A stretch of 64,000 nt of DNA from Apoda limacodes. Its lineage: Eukaryota; Arthropoda; Insecta; Lepidoptera; Limacodidae. Location: the NCBI GenBank assembly GCA_946406115.1, contig OX291544.1:32567521-32631520 (forward strand). Direction: 5' to 3'. Positions 43,268-55,739 of the stretch are shown here, piece by piece (the first letter of the stretch is position 1; each line of letters begins with the position of its first letter). The notes below the pieces were generated by a model that searched no databases, was not told where the DNA came from, and saw only the letters and a program-made list of their open reading frames with translations. The position numbers and the translations under genes were made by a program.

Positions 43268-46200
43268 TTATTAGATGTGACCGATTTTCCGGAACTTGCG
43301 ACATGACCAACAGTTGTATTACCACCGTGACGTGATACTAAGATCGTATTTAAATTGAATTAAATTAAATTGATCGTAAATTGAACTTACAACTTAGACA
43401 AAATGATGACCACTGATTTTTCAAGTATAAATTATGGTCTGATAATGTGAGACTGTCTCTACATTTTAATTCTGTCCTTGACTTCATATAAGTAGTCCAT
43501 AAATAAAGAAGCACTCAGTGCCGTTATGTAAGACATAGTGTATATGCGTTTGGATTCCACAGTCTAAGCAAACTTGACGTCGAGCTACTAATATCTCATA
43601 TAAATTTTAAGGCCTTTTTTATTACATGCATTAACATGAATACAATTATTTCGTTGTTAGTATGTCCAAAATGACAGATACTCTATAGTTTTATTATTAG
43701 TTATATTTACGAATAACTAATAATAGTCTATAGTTATATTATAGATGACTCTATAGTTTAAGATTGCAATTGATATTTCGTACCTAATAAAAAAAATTAC
43801 CACAATATTAATTTTTAGTGTACAATAGAAATTACGGTATATATTTACCTAAAATATATAATGCTTTATATTGGCTATACATTAATATATTTGAATCTTT
43901 ACAGTTACTATTGTGTACACACGAATATACATAGTTACCTACCTAATATCTCTTATACATATTACGTAAATATATTTATTATTTTCTGATCGTCACGTGA
44001 CAATTTACAATAAATCTACTTAATTGACACATTATAGGTATTAAATTTTAATTCGTTTAAGAAGTTAATAATGTCCATTAAATAAAATAATTACCGCATA
44101 TCAATTACTTATACAATAGTTAGCAATGTCATTCCGAAAATTAAAGTTGACGTAGGAGTACTGGTTGACTAAACGAAATAAAAACCATAAAAGAAATATA
44201 ATGATCGTAAAATGTTCATAAAAATAATAATGTGATACAATACGTTACGTTACGTTACGTTACGTTACAGTAGCGTCGGTCGCATATTTAGTAACTCGGT
44301 ATTACGACGCCTAGTTTATTGCTTTTTGTTTGCGAAAAAAAAAAAAAAAACTAAAAGAAAAAAGTAAACAAAGGATTAAGCCCTAATACTTTTCAAACGT
44401 AAATTATAATACTTTAAATTGTACCCACTGTCGGATGTGTTTCTAAAATAGAAACTGATGTTTGATCTAATAAATAATATATGTAATATCTCATAAATAT
44501 GCTCTGAATCGTGCCTCTGAGATTCTTTAGAAGAGTTTTTAATAAAATAAATTACAGAATTAGCCTTCGAGTCACTTTGTTTGTGACAAAAAATACTTTT
44601 CTGGTTATAATATGGTAAAGTCGCGTCATCAGCCCATGAGTATGCTAGCATAGTACATCCGTGGGTGATTATACCCATATTCACTGTTTATCCAGATGTG
44701 ATTGTCAGAAGCTACGTGGAGTCACCAACTGCTTTGATTAACAGTGTTTTGATTTACGAACACAAGAATTGTAAAAGTTATTGTGTCAGCTTTTTCATAA
44801 AGTTTAATTGGTCATTAGTATTAATAAATAAAACATCTATGATATTATTCCCTATTATACCTTTACATACCTTACTAATTTAGGGCTTAAAGCAAAAAGC
44901 TCTATAAACCGACCATGTCAAGCCCACGTGTACCGATAGCAAGAGTTTTTGTCAATAGGTGTTGTTACTGTAACAGATCACCACACTTATTGGTTTTCCT
45001 ATTTCCTATTAGTGTTCCTAAGAGAAACATCTAGTTCGAAACGAGCTTTCAAGCAATTTTATATGAGCTTATTTTACTCAATAATAAATCATTTGCAAGA
45101 GTATAACTAACAAATAGACAGACAGACAAAAACCAAGTTCTTCAGAATACTTTTAAATATTTCAATTCACAGGTTAAATACCTACAGTTATATCGGAATC
45201 ACTTCACACGACATTTTGTATCACTATTGGTAATCCACAAATAGTAACACAAATCTTTCGCAATTTCCAACGTCCGTGTTATTTTCCGCATCGAAGCGAG
45301 AGGTGTCACCTTTGGCATATTTGTCAAATTCCAATGACTTTGGTACTGCGGTGATGCCGCGCGCCGGTGGCATTGGAATCTAAACGAGATGATACATTTA
45401 GCGCGGACGATTCAATTAGTTATTTATCGTGATGCTATAAATATTGTCAACAGCTTTGACAGGAACAAGACGACATACTGAAAATTGCATTTTTAAATCA
45501 TATTTATGTATGCAGAACTTTTTTTGAATTAATATATACCAAAATATGTATTTACCCTTACATAATTACTAAAATAAGAGCCAAAAACAAAATAATAAGC
45601 ATAATTTTATTTTCATATATCTTCAATTAAATTTCTATTTAGTCATTTTGGAGATAAATATCGTTAGTTGTAACTCGGCTGAAACACACTCAAGAGATGA
45701 GCGACTAGGAGTCAGTCAGAACAGTGATTAATACCTATTTACATGTCGATTTTAGATATTACTGAGAAATTATGCATCTAGACTAAAGATTATGACCTTA
45801 AACTTTACACCGATTATGCGATGACAAATTCACTAAAAACACGTTCACTATGATAGTAAAGTCTGCTTATGTACCTACTATGTTAAATATCGAATTCATT
45901 TTAAAGAAACCTTAATCATTTTAAGTTGTAACTGCTAAACGCATCTGTTGTTTACTAAATTATAGATTTGTTAAAAAAAGTACATTTTCTTCACTAATAA
46001 CTAATCTTTGTTCGCAGTGGTTACAATTAAATTAAATTTTGATCCATCAGAAAATTATGACTTGTCGAATTCCAAAACCCCATTGAAAAAATTAAAATCA
46101 CCCTGCGCCGTTCCCAAATATTAGATAACTGGAAAGTCATCTATACTAGGCAGTTATTACTCAACAAATAATAAGTATTTTAAGCATTAGATCACCTTTT

Positions 46201-46545
46201 AAAGAAAATAATAAAAGTTAGTCATTAAAATAACTGAAGTAATTTGTAATTTAAATTTCAATGAGTTGTGATATACATGATAGTAGTGTGGTGAAAACAA
46301 ATTATATTACTTTAATGAATAACAAACTAATTTATCATCGATACGGCCCGTTAGGTAAGTTTTTTTCTCATTTATCATGGTAAAAAGCAAAGTGTATAAA
46401 TCGATAAAAAAGATATTCATTTAACACTATTATACCCTTCGATCCTGGGTTCAAAGAAACTTAAACTATTCTAGGTATTGACTATTGGAACCTATCCTCG
46501 CATAAAATTTGCCTTTTTCACTTGTTGTGCAATCTAAATTTAATT
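43268..46545. other. Long AT-rich intergenic stretch
   Basis: It contains five to six ACGTT units at 44241-44268 and an A run at 44336-44351. The overlapping open frames at 44376-44684 and 44665-44883 are unrecognised. A block at about 45260-45410 is richer in GC and carries attccaatg / cattggaat inverted. No gene was recognised. Confidence 0.45.
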
Positions 46546-46795
46546 AGTCAAAGTCAAAATGTTTTATTCAAATAAGGATTTTACAATCACTTTTGAATCG
46601 TCAAAGTTATGAAATATTATTTTTTGAAGCCTCCCACCCTCCCTCCGGTTCACAATGTTGTTGATTTCTACCAAGAAGAATCCGGCCAGAAACTCGATAG
46701 TTACTCTTTTAAAAAAATTATAAAAACTAAAAATACAATCAATGTTTCAAATAAAAATTTTAAGCAGTACAATTTTTATTATAATTTTAGTTCAT
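46546..46795 (-). mobile_element. Retrotransposon family B, 3' UTR fragment
   Basis: It matches the 3' UTR of the copies at 27370 and 30646: 'caaataaggattttacaatc', 'ggttcacaatgttgttgatt' and 'ctcgatagttactcttttaa'. It ends at a short gtcaaagtcaaa tail. Confidence 0.85.
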
Positions 46796-46870
46796 AAACT
46801 AGCTGAATGCTATGAATGTTATTACTATCCGACTGGTTGCACCGAGTACAATATTATTATTATGATTATA

Positions 46871-48364
46871 CTAGCTGCTGCCCGCGACGTCGTCTGCGTG
46901 ATTTTTTTTTTTCTGAACTGACTATGCAGTTGGCTGTTGCAGCCATTACTGCTTCACCGGGCTTTTTGGGGCGGGACTCTGAAGGAGCCTCAGTCCATAT
47001 AGCGCCCAACGCTCAAGGGCTCTCCTCGTGAGAAGCCTCGGCTTGGGTTGTCGCTCTCGGGGGCGTCCCTTCGACCGGCGTAAGTCTCAAACCCGAAGGT
47101 GAGTCACCGCCAGGAGGGGAGTTCCCCGTTACGCGGGTGCGGTTGCGATTGAGAGGGGGCAAGAAGCGCCCCGGCACTCTTTGATACCTCGTGTATCCTT
47201 GCGGGCGCCGACCAACCTGGGGACGTCGGCGTCGTGTTTGGAGGGAGGCCCTATTCGGGGAGGTCGTAGAGACTAATCTCGCTATCCTGACAGCGAGATC
47301 GTCATCTGGGGCCGTTAGTACGTGCCGAGGCCGCCTAACTATAGTTTTACGACCGTGCCGAGGTCGATCGGGGGGGGGTGATACGTTGTGGATTGCACAA
47401 TTAATCGATTCGGGTGATTTTGTGTACGCTCGAAAAAGCGGACTGCCAGGTCTTTGAAATATTGTCTGCGTAGACGCTATTAGGTACTAAAACACGGGGA
47501 ACTCCCCGTTACGTGGGTGCGGTTGCGATTGAGTGGGGGCGAGAAGCGCCCCGGCACTCTTTGATACCTCGTGTATCCTTGCGGGCGCCGACGAACCCGG
47601 GGACGTCGGCGTCGTGTTTGGAGGGAGGCCCTATTCGGGAAGGTCGTAGAGACTAATCTCGCTATCCGGACAGGGAGATCGTCATCTGGGGCCGTTAGTA
47701 CGTGCCGAGGCCGCCTAACTATAGTTTTACGACCGTGCCGAGGTCGATCGGAGGGTGATACGTTGTGGATTGCACAATTAATCGATTCGGGTGATTTTGT
47801 GTACGCTGGAAAAAGCGGACTGCCAGGTCTTTGAAATATTGTCTGCGTGAACGCTATTAGGTACTAAAATCACTTTTTGTGAACGAAACCATAGCGCCTT
47901 CTAATTCGACGCCAACGCCATCTAGTTAGCAAATAGGAAACATTTTTATATAGCGAAAAATTATAACACATCTAAGTTATGACTTTACACGATTTTTTAA
48001 CATAAAATAAATGGCTATGTGTGAGTAGAATAAATAATAATTAAGAAGCAAGTCAAATATGCGGCGTTAGATTAAATGTTGTAACATAATGCGTTAAAGA
48101 AATAAGGGTTCACTGCTCGTTCCCCGTAGGTGATAGCGTGATAATATGAAGCCTATATGTTGACCCGACTTCTTAATAATATTCGTGCCAAATTTGAAGT
48201 AAATCCATGCAGTAGTTTTTGAGTTTATCCCGAACATACATACAGACAAATAGACAAATAGACAAAAATTAAAAACTATATTTTTGGCTTCGGTATCGAT
48301 TGTAGATCACACCCCAAGCATTCAATGTATTTGACTTTCCTACCATTTTATTATATGTGTAGAT
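46871..48364 (+). mobile_element. SINE-like family C, long copy with internal tandem duplication
   Basis: The head is ctagctgctgcccgcgacgt and the tail 'taccattttattatatgtgt' plus 'agat'. The 5' part is GC-rich ('ggcttgggttgtcgctctcg') and the 3' part is AT-rich ('cgtgccaaatttgaagtaaa', 'tatttttggcttcggtatcg'). Two reverse copies lie at 50718-51458 and 58885-59771 and lack the GC-rich duplicated block. No intact ORF was recognised. The 3' end resembles RTE-type tails. Confidence 0.75.
47121..47876. repeat. 380-bp tandem duplication within family C copy
   Basis: Units 47121-47500 and 47501-47876 are direct copies with about a dozen differences. They start 'ctccccgttacg' and include 'ctttgatacctcgtgtatcc', 'gcgggcgccgac' and 'aattaatcgattcgggtgat'. 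Each carries the same open frame of about 88 codons (GRRRRVWREALFG), which is low-complexity and probably not coding. Confidence 0.9.
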
Positions 48365-48471
48365 TATTAGCTAGGAAACTTTTATTTAAGGGTAAGAAAT
48401 GACATTATGTATGCGGTACCATCAAAATCAAACAAATCCTTATTTATTTTCTTGTCAAATTGTATGTATAG

Positions 48472-48660
48472 TCTGTCATATGAACTTGCCCTGCGGCGGG
48501 CGGCGCGGCGGCGGCGGCACGGTGCGGCGAACGACAGGCGGAGTGACCAGTACCATTCTGCCGACAACGGGGCCGCGAAATAATTTTGACCAAGTTCAGA
48601 ATGATATTTTAACCAATATTGCGTTGAACCAATATGGGGTTCCGAACCCCGCTGAATTAT
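48472..48660 (+). CDS. Possible terminal coding exon of unknown gene
   Basis: A pyrimidine-containing stretch and 'tatgtatag' precede an open frame that reads NLPCGGRRGGGGTVRRTTGG, then LPTTGPRNNFDQVQNDILTN and IALNQYGVPNPAEL before the stop at 48660. AATAAA follows at 48668-48673. The end of the frame has natural-looking residue use and a GC content unlike the flanks. No partner exon is seen, and the poly(A) signal is very close to the stop. Unrecognised family. Confidence 0.25.
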
Positions 48661-48673
48661 AAATATAAATAAA

Positions 48674-49250
48674 TCATAAAAATATTCTACTATTTGCGTG
48701 TTTATTTTAAAACAGGCCAAATATATATTAAAGGAATTTACTGCCGCCTTTTTTGTCTGTAAGAGTGTTTTTTTTTATTTATTTATTGTAATCAATCTAG
48801 AATTGACGGACTTCCTGAGATCTTTTTCGAATGTAATTTTAAATTTTCACAGCGGTTTTCAGTAAACATTGGCTTTATTAGTACTATTTACTATTATGTA
48901 GCTGTTGATACAGTACATGACCATCGCCTGTAACATTGCATAACTTTCGTGCGTATCTCAGAAAACCTGCACCAAGTTACAAATGTCATCTTCAGTCGCA
49001 TGTTCAAGGTCCACCGGTCCTACAATTTGGCGTTCGTTATAAAATGACCATCGATTTGGCAACATATTACTCCAGTAAAGGGTTACACAACCAGTGATGT
49101 ATCGCATTATTGCAATGTTATAATACAAGTTTGAACAATTTCTTTAAACTCAACTGAAGAAGGTCGCACAAGGATGGCACATTTTTAAACATGGCATTAT
49201 TTGTACAATTGTGTCAATGTCTTTTCTTCTATTATCCGATACTTTGGGGT
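48674..49250. other. Intergenic
   Basis: No recognisable feature. Confidence 0.4.
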
Positions 49251-49622
49251 TTTTTTCCCTTTTCAGGGTTCCGTACCCATAGGGTAATTAGCGGAACCCT
49301 ATTACTAAGACTTCACTGTCCGTCCGTCCGTCTGTCACCAGGCTGTATCACTTGATAGTACAGTTGAAATTTTCACAGAAGATGTATTTTTGTTGCCGCT
49401 ATAACAACAAAAACTAAAAAACAGAATAAAATAAATATTTAAGGGGCTCCCATACAACAAACGTGAGTATTTTGCTCGATTTTGATAATGGCAACAGGTA
49501 GACGCTTAACATATTCACAGAATATTAAGTTATATAGCTTTAAAAATAAATAATTAAATTAAAATAAAATTAATATTTAAGGGGGGCCGTTGAGTCCGAC
49601 TCGCATATGGCTGATTTTTTAC
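49251..49622 (+). mobile_element. 'agggttccgta' repeat
   Basis: It starts 'cagggttccgtacccatagg', includes 'ctgtccgtccgtccgtctgt', 'caccaggctgtatc' and 'ttgttgccgctataacaac', and ends 'gagtccgactcgcatatggc'. This is a complete short form of a repeat common in lepidopteran genomes. Confidence 0.8.
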
Positions 49623-50045
49623 TGTATATGTATATTACAATAAATGTAAATAAAAAACTGTGAAGCGGCGGAAAAGGAGAGATCCCCCGCCAGCCGAAGT
49701 GTTATGCCTATAGGGACTGCCGTGGTATACTTGTGATATATATATAATCTATATAAATTATCGTTTTTAATTAAATTCAATGTAACATAATGAGTATATT
49801 ACATTTGCCTTACTTACTAAAGTGTCATGACTCATTTGCGGTAAAAGTTAACAGCACTAAACCTACATGGACCACTTGCTTTCTCGCCAGCTGTTGACAA
49901 AATGTGTAACAATAAAATTTTTGGTCAGCGGCTTACAGTAAATAATAAAATCGAATAAAACTATATGTGTACCACTGCGTGTGTATCAAACACGAGGCCG
50001 GCACATATTTTAACACATATTGTGGCAAAGGTATTTGAGCATTGG
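49623..50045. other. Intergenic
   Basis: No recognisable feature. Confidence 0.4.
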
Positions 50046-50672
50046 TTCTTTTTTTTTTTTTTTTTACCACTAAGGTGGTAAACATGCTTACGGTCCGCCT
50101 GATGGCAAGCGGTCACCGTAGCCTATGGACGTTTGAAACACCAGGGGTATCACTTGCGCGTTGGCGACCCTTCAGAAATCTAATAACTTCTTTCTTGAAG
50201 AACTCCATACTGTAGTCCTTGCAGAAAACCTTGGCAGGGAGCTCATTCCACAACTTAAGCGTTCGCGGGAGGAAGTTTCTCTGAAACTGCACTGTGCGCG
50301 ACCATTTAGGTTTTAAAGTGTGAGAATGAATTCCCTGCCGATGGCGAGCGGTGCGATGGTAGAAAGTAGCCGTGGGCATCATTTCGAACAATTCCTCAGA
50401 AAAGAACTCATTGTACAAGCGGTAGAACACACACAGGGAGGCAAAGTCTCTCCTCAGATTTTAATGCATCGAGCCCGCAAGTGAGTTTGGAATCGTTGAC
50501 AATTCTCACAGTCTCTGAACCGAGTCAAAAGGTCCAAGCTGGTATCCGGGTGCACCCGCCCAGAGATGGCAGCAGTACTCCATATGGGGCCGAACTTGCG
50601 ACTTGTAAAGTAACAACCTTTGACGTGAAGTATTGCCTCGCTCTGTTGAGTACACCAAGTTTTCTATAATTT
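50046..50672 (-). pseudogene. Retrotransposon family A, 5'-truncated copy
   Basis: Frame 50113-50430 encodes EELFEMMPTATFYHRTARHR, RNFLPRTLKLWNELPAKVF and the C-terminal NVHRLR. Upstream, 50506-50670 holds RLLLYKSQVRPHMEYCCHLW. Relative to the 37 kb copy there is an insertion of about 20 bases near 50420-50440. The A run (plus-strand T run at 50050-50066) marks the 3' end. Confidence 0.83.
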
Positions 50673-50717
50673 TTTTTTGTATTAATGAACAAATACTAGA
50701 AGCCCTGTGCCACACTA

Positions 50718-51458
50718 TCTATACATATAATAAAATGGTAGAAAAGTAGGTGATCTACAATCGATACCGAAGCCAAAAATATAGTTTTTAGAATTTTAGT
50801 CTGTGTGTCTGTATGTATGTTCGTTATAAACTCAAAAACTACTGCATTCAAATTTGACACGAATATTATTAAGAAGTCGGGTCAACATATAGGCTACATA
50901 TTATCACGCTATCACCTACGCGGAACGAGCAGTGAACCCTTATTTCTTGAACGAATTCTGTAACAACATGTAATCTAACGCCGCATATTTGACTTGCTTC
51001 TTAATTATTATTTATTCTACTCACACAAAGCCATTATATATAAAAATATACATTTTATGTAAAAAATCGTACAAAGTCATAACTTAGATGTGTTATAATT
51101 TTTCACCATATAAAAATGTTTCCTATTTGCTAACTAGACGGCGTTGGCGTCGAATTAGATCGCGCTATGGTTTCGTTCACAAAAAGTGATTTTATAGTAC
51201 CTATAGCGTTCACGCAGACGTTGGGTTCGAGACTCACGCCGGTCGAAGGGGCGCCCCCGAGAGCGACAACCCAAGCCGAGGCTTCCCCCGCGGGGAGCCC
51301 TTGAGCGTTGGGCGCTATATGGGCTGATGGGCTGAGGCTCCTTCAGAGTCTCGCCCCAAAAGTCCGGTGAAGCAGTAATGGCTGCAACAGCCAACTGCAT
51401 AGTCAGCTCAGAAAAAAAAAAAAAAAAAAACACGCAGAAGACGTCGCGAGCAGCTAGC
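50718..51458 (-). mobile_element. SINE-like family C, full-length copy
   Basis: The tail 'tctatacatataataaaatg' is at 50718 and the head 'cagctag' with 'gacgtcgcgagcagctagct' near 51458. The GC-rich block ('gacaacccaagccgaggctt') is present once. This supports the 46871-48364 copy being the one that expanded. Confidence 0.8.
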
Positions 51459-52372
51459 TTTAACCCGTGAATGTACTTGCATACATTTTTCTTAAGAATT
51501 CCAGAGTCCGAATAGCTTGAGACTCTTCCCAATAAGGTCCCAGGACGCAGCGAACGTTACATACTGTTGCGGATATGTATAGACGTATAAAAGGGACTTA
51601 TAATATATTAAATATTTTTGGATCTATTCAAAGTCAGCTCGCAGGGAATTTCGTACCTATCTATTTATATTTTTGTATACATATACACTGATATTGCACG
51701 TTATCCTGAAATTATACACATAATTTGAGATATTACAAGTTTTTATTTACAAAACTATATAAGGTTAACGAGTAGTATTATTGACAGGTGTCACGCTCGA
51801 GGGCTTATTACGAGTGTATGGTTTGCATCAAGACCTTTGGTATTGCGGAAGTGCACTGCGCAACGACCTTATTATCTGTGACCCCAGGGTGCCTGCCAAG
51901 AATTGCATATACGTGCTTCGTTGCGGTGTACAAGAAAGACTCAACACGCAACAGCAAAAATTTGCCAAATATGTATTGACCCATACAACAAAACTTGTGT
52001 GGACTGACTATCGACAATGCTTAGCCTAAACTGCTGGATTTACTTGCTCACAAACTTGTAATTTTAGTATAGGTTTATTCTGAAAAGTACGGTTTAGCTA
52101 ACAAAATAATTTTGCGAAATTCATCCCCTTAGGGTCGGCTCATATCGAGACGTAACGTGAAGAGGCTTGTTGTTCATGCTGTCGTTATAAAAACGATCAA
52201 AAAAAAGGTTAGAAACTAAACAGTACTAATTCTACGGTTTTATTTTTTAACAGCTCTCTAAGACAAGAACAATTATTATATATATTATATACCATTCAGA
52301 TAATCACATCCGTCTTTTTATCATTCTCCGTCACTCGGTCAACAATTTCGATATCGCACTCATAAACAAATG
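51459..52372. other. Intergenic with an unrecognised open frame
   Basis: At 51781-52030 two overlapping plus-strand frames are open (one reads YYECMVCIKTFGIAEVHCAT, the other WYCGSALRNDLIICDPRVPA). The GC content is higher than the surroundings. It could be a degenerate mobile-element ORF with a frameshift. No family was recognised. Confidence 0.25.
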
Positions 52373-52399
52373 ATTGTGTGTGTGTGTGTGTGTGTGTGT
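52373..52399. repeat. (TG)n microsatellite
   Basis: About 13 TG units. Confidence 0.95.
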
Positions 52400-53782
52400 T
52401 TATCTTGACCTTGAATCGAACTGATAAGCTTTTCAAAAATAAGTATTAAAACAGGACGGTTCGTTTTTTAATGTTTTTAATTTTACCAAATTTTTTTATA
52501 AAATAGTTCCGTTTCGATGGTGCCCAATTCCAATCTTGTACTAGAACCAAATGAACAAGATTTAGGTATGTACGAGCGCCAATCAAAATGGTGTTACACT
52601 TCTCTGAAAAACAGACACACCTTAAAGTAAGCCATAATATTTTTATGTTTGTTTTGTGCCATTGTTCCATTAGGTACCAAGCAGCATTGTTTGTGGAAAG
52701 AATCTAAAAACAACGTATATCCGCAACACAAGTGTACCGTCCGTATTGTATCGAGTACAAAACAAAACTATCTGTAAGTAGATCTTGCATTGAGGACACG
52801 CCATCGACGTGTTTACACGCGGCTAGTTTTGGTTCAAGTCACATTTTGAATAAATTTTATAGCCCAAATATATAATTTACTTTATTTTATTGTCTTTTTA
52901 AAATATTTATCCCAAACCATTAAAACCTTTTTACATTTTATACTAAAAATATATATGATCTTCTTTAATTAAACGAATTATGACAATCGTAGGATTCATA
53001 GCTAACGTGCGTTTAGTCAAATGATTATTGCGAAACAGTGAAAATGTAACCAACAATAAAAGCATACAAAAATTTATTTGATTATAATAGTTTAACTTCA
53101 TACCTATGCATTTGATTAATATTTTTTTATCATATATAAGTATTGCTTTCATAATTTTTAACCAAAAAAATCGACGCGTATATATCATGACGTGATTTTG
53201 ATGAAGCGTCTTTAAAACGTCAAAAAATAAAATTATAAATAGTTCCGAAAATTTTCAGAAAGTTTCGACACGCAGAATTTATACATTTAGTAGGCACCAA
53301 AACCTTACCTTGTTTGAGACATATCACCTTAATCTCTTCGATAAAAGTGTCATGAAGTAAATTTCTACCGCACTTTAACGCACTTCTAAAAATAAATATA
53401 GCGGAATGGCTTGAAACTAATTAGTTTATTTTAACCTTAGATTGTTTATTTACGTATATATTGTATTTAAAAAATAAAAAAAAAGAGTGACTTGAGTTCC
53501 GAAGATATTTCTTTAACACCAGAAGAGCTAAGATAACAAGTGTCTGACGCCTACCTAAGCTTTTTACCAGAGAAGTCACGTGAAAAATATCTTAAAGCAT
53601 ACTAATTGTTCAATAATTGGCGACTTTCAAAAAGTGCTAATGTTAAAAAGAATAGTTTGTACCTTTTCTTTATTTCTTGATAGGAGCACAGTATAGTAGG
53701 TAGTATTTGTAAATTAGAATAAACTTATTGCTTAATATGGTCTTCAGTGTGTTCCTTGCCTAAGACCTTTTTTTTCGCACTG
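52400..53782. other. Intergenic AT-rich DNA
   Basis: The open frames at 52446-52670 and 52943-53188 are not recognisable. Confidence 0.4.
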
Positions 53783-53990
53783 GTGGAGGTAAAAAGTTGT
53801 ATATTTCACACGTGAGCAAATTATATTTTAGGTCTCGTGCCTTTAAATCCCTTACTCTGCTCAGTATTCTGTATTAGAATCACTCGCTACGCTCGTGATT
53901 AAATTCTAGACTACTTCGCTGTCGCAGGATTTAAAGTTGGCACACTTCACAAAAAACAACTTTACCCACGTTTTGAACAAATAACTATAT
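53783..53990. repeat. Possible diverged MITE
   Basis: Weak inverted similarity links 'gtgcctttaaatccc' (about 53838) with 'gatttaaagttggcac' (about 53927), and gtaaaaagttgt with acaactttac. The 'cactcgctacgctcgtg' motif recurs in other lepidopteran repeats. Boundaries are uncertain. Confidence 0.3.
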
Positions 53991-55037
53991 TTCGTTCGTA
54001 AAATTAGTTACATACTTTAATTCGTTTAGTTATAAGAACCATAACAATAAACAGACAACAAGTGTTATTTTTTTATACTTATGTCAGAATTTCATATTTT
54101 TATTTTATTTTTCGATTTTCAGTTTCTTTTTTTTCTCATAATTGTTAGTCAAAAGTTTCTGATATTACAAATTTTTGACCAGTAAATTTACAATTTCCGT
54201 TATCTTAAACCAGTGATACTTTTTCATAAAGTTTTACGTTTTAGAAGACTTTTTTAAATCATATTAGTTATTTATATTTTTGATAGTTTTACTCCTGATT
54301 AAATTTAATTGTGTGTATCAAATTCAACGAAATTCACTTAAACTATTGAAATAAACATTCAATCACCTCAGCATTCCTAAACGCCATTGTTTTTTGTATA
54401 TAATTAATTTATCTATTTGATCGAATGGTAAACAATCCCGATACGTATTGTGCATGTGACTACCGATTTTCTTACATTCTCGAGTGATATTGTCATTTGT
54501 TTCATTGTATTTAATTTTAGTTTCAACATTTTTTCTATTTTCTCACAATTTATATTACTTCTATATTTATTTATGTATATATATTCAATAGAATCGATAA
54601 TAATTACTTTGCACAACCTCTTAAAATTGTTTCAAAATTAAATAATTTAAAATATTTTAAATCCCATTTGTTTTTGTTACGAATTTCCTCTTTTAATATT
54701 TCTATTCAATGAATATTTTTAATATAATTTTACCGTTATATACGTTTTTTTGAATGATCTATGTATATATATTTTAATAATTTAAGTAACGTATCTTTGA
54801 AGGCCGTGTGTGTCGCGCCTTTAGGTTTGTGTCATTCATGTTTTATATCAATTAAGTATGATAAGCTAAGCTTCGGTATATACAGTATAATTATTACTTC
54901 TTTGGTATGCCGCTTTGCTATTTGTAAGTTAATTATTTTAAATACTTGGCTCTTGTAAGACAAAGAAGAACTTTGATGTCTTTTTTGTTTGTCTTTATGT
55001 TCAACGTATAAGGTAAAAAAAACGCTGTTAGTTATTC
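53991..55037. other. Very AT-rich intergenic DNA
   Basis: Long T-rich stretches. Overlapping open frames at 54413-54616 and 54450-54641 on opposite strands reflect composition only. Confidence 0.5.
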
Positions 55038-55512
55038 AGGGTTCCGTATGTGGGTTCTGTCTATCCGTACGTCGCAATCTCATAATTCTATCGGATTTTA
55101 CATACATGTGTGATAAATGGACTAGTTTTTTACATGTAGTAGTTTAGTGCAGTAATGATACAAATTTTTAAATTAAAAAATGTAATGTTTGCAAGTTTTG
55201 TACATTTCAAAGTCATTAATTTTCGATTTCACCTCTATCTTATCAACCAAACGTTTTAAAAATCTAAAAATATGTATTACAGTCAAAAAGCTTTATAAAT
55301 ATATTTTGAGCAAACTTTTTTTGATATCTTTTTTTAGTTTGAAATAGTAAAAATCTGTGTTACTTCTGTATACTGTGCAATATTATCAATAATACGTATA
55401 TAATATCTATTTTGGAAATAGGTATCCATTTTGAAAATGTACCAGAAATACTATCCTCTTGCGACATAACCCTAAGTGAACGCGTGAAAGACTCACGCTT
55501 AGCTGATTTTGA
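55038..55512 (+). mobile_element. Diverged 'agggttccgta' repeat
   Basis: It starts 'ttattcagggttccgtatgt' and ends 'aaagactcacgcttagctga' plus 'tttt', the degraded form of the ends seen at 49251 and 49622. Confidence 0.5.
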
Positions 55513-55739
55513 ACATTATAGTCATGAGGCGTCCACTGTTAAACGGTGGCCGTCCCTATGTTCGCGTTAAGACCGGCGCAAAGGCAGCTCAAACCATCTC
55601 TGTCCATTTGGTAGAATTCTGTCCCATTTTGACGTTTCCTATTCATCACTTAAAAGCCTTGTTTCTCTATCTGTTATCGGTTCGAAGAGCAACCTGAGCA
55701 ACCCATTTCTACTTCAGCTCGCTAGTAGTTGTGATTGTT

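Noticed and set aside
45330..45385. Hairpin attccaatg / cattggaat as a possible microRNA
   Set aside because: Only nine outer base pairs match well; the interior does not form a continuous stem.
47191..47834. Two similar Arg-rich frames of 87-88 codons
   Set aside because: They come from the tandem duplication in a SINE-like repeat; composition is driven by GC-rich repeats and there is no gene context.
54413..54641. Overlapping open frames on opposite strands
   Set aside because: Composition-driven in AT-rich DNA; both lack any recognisable motif.
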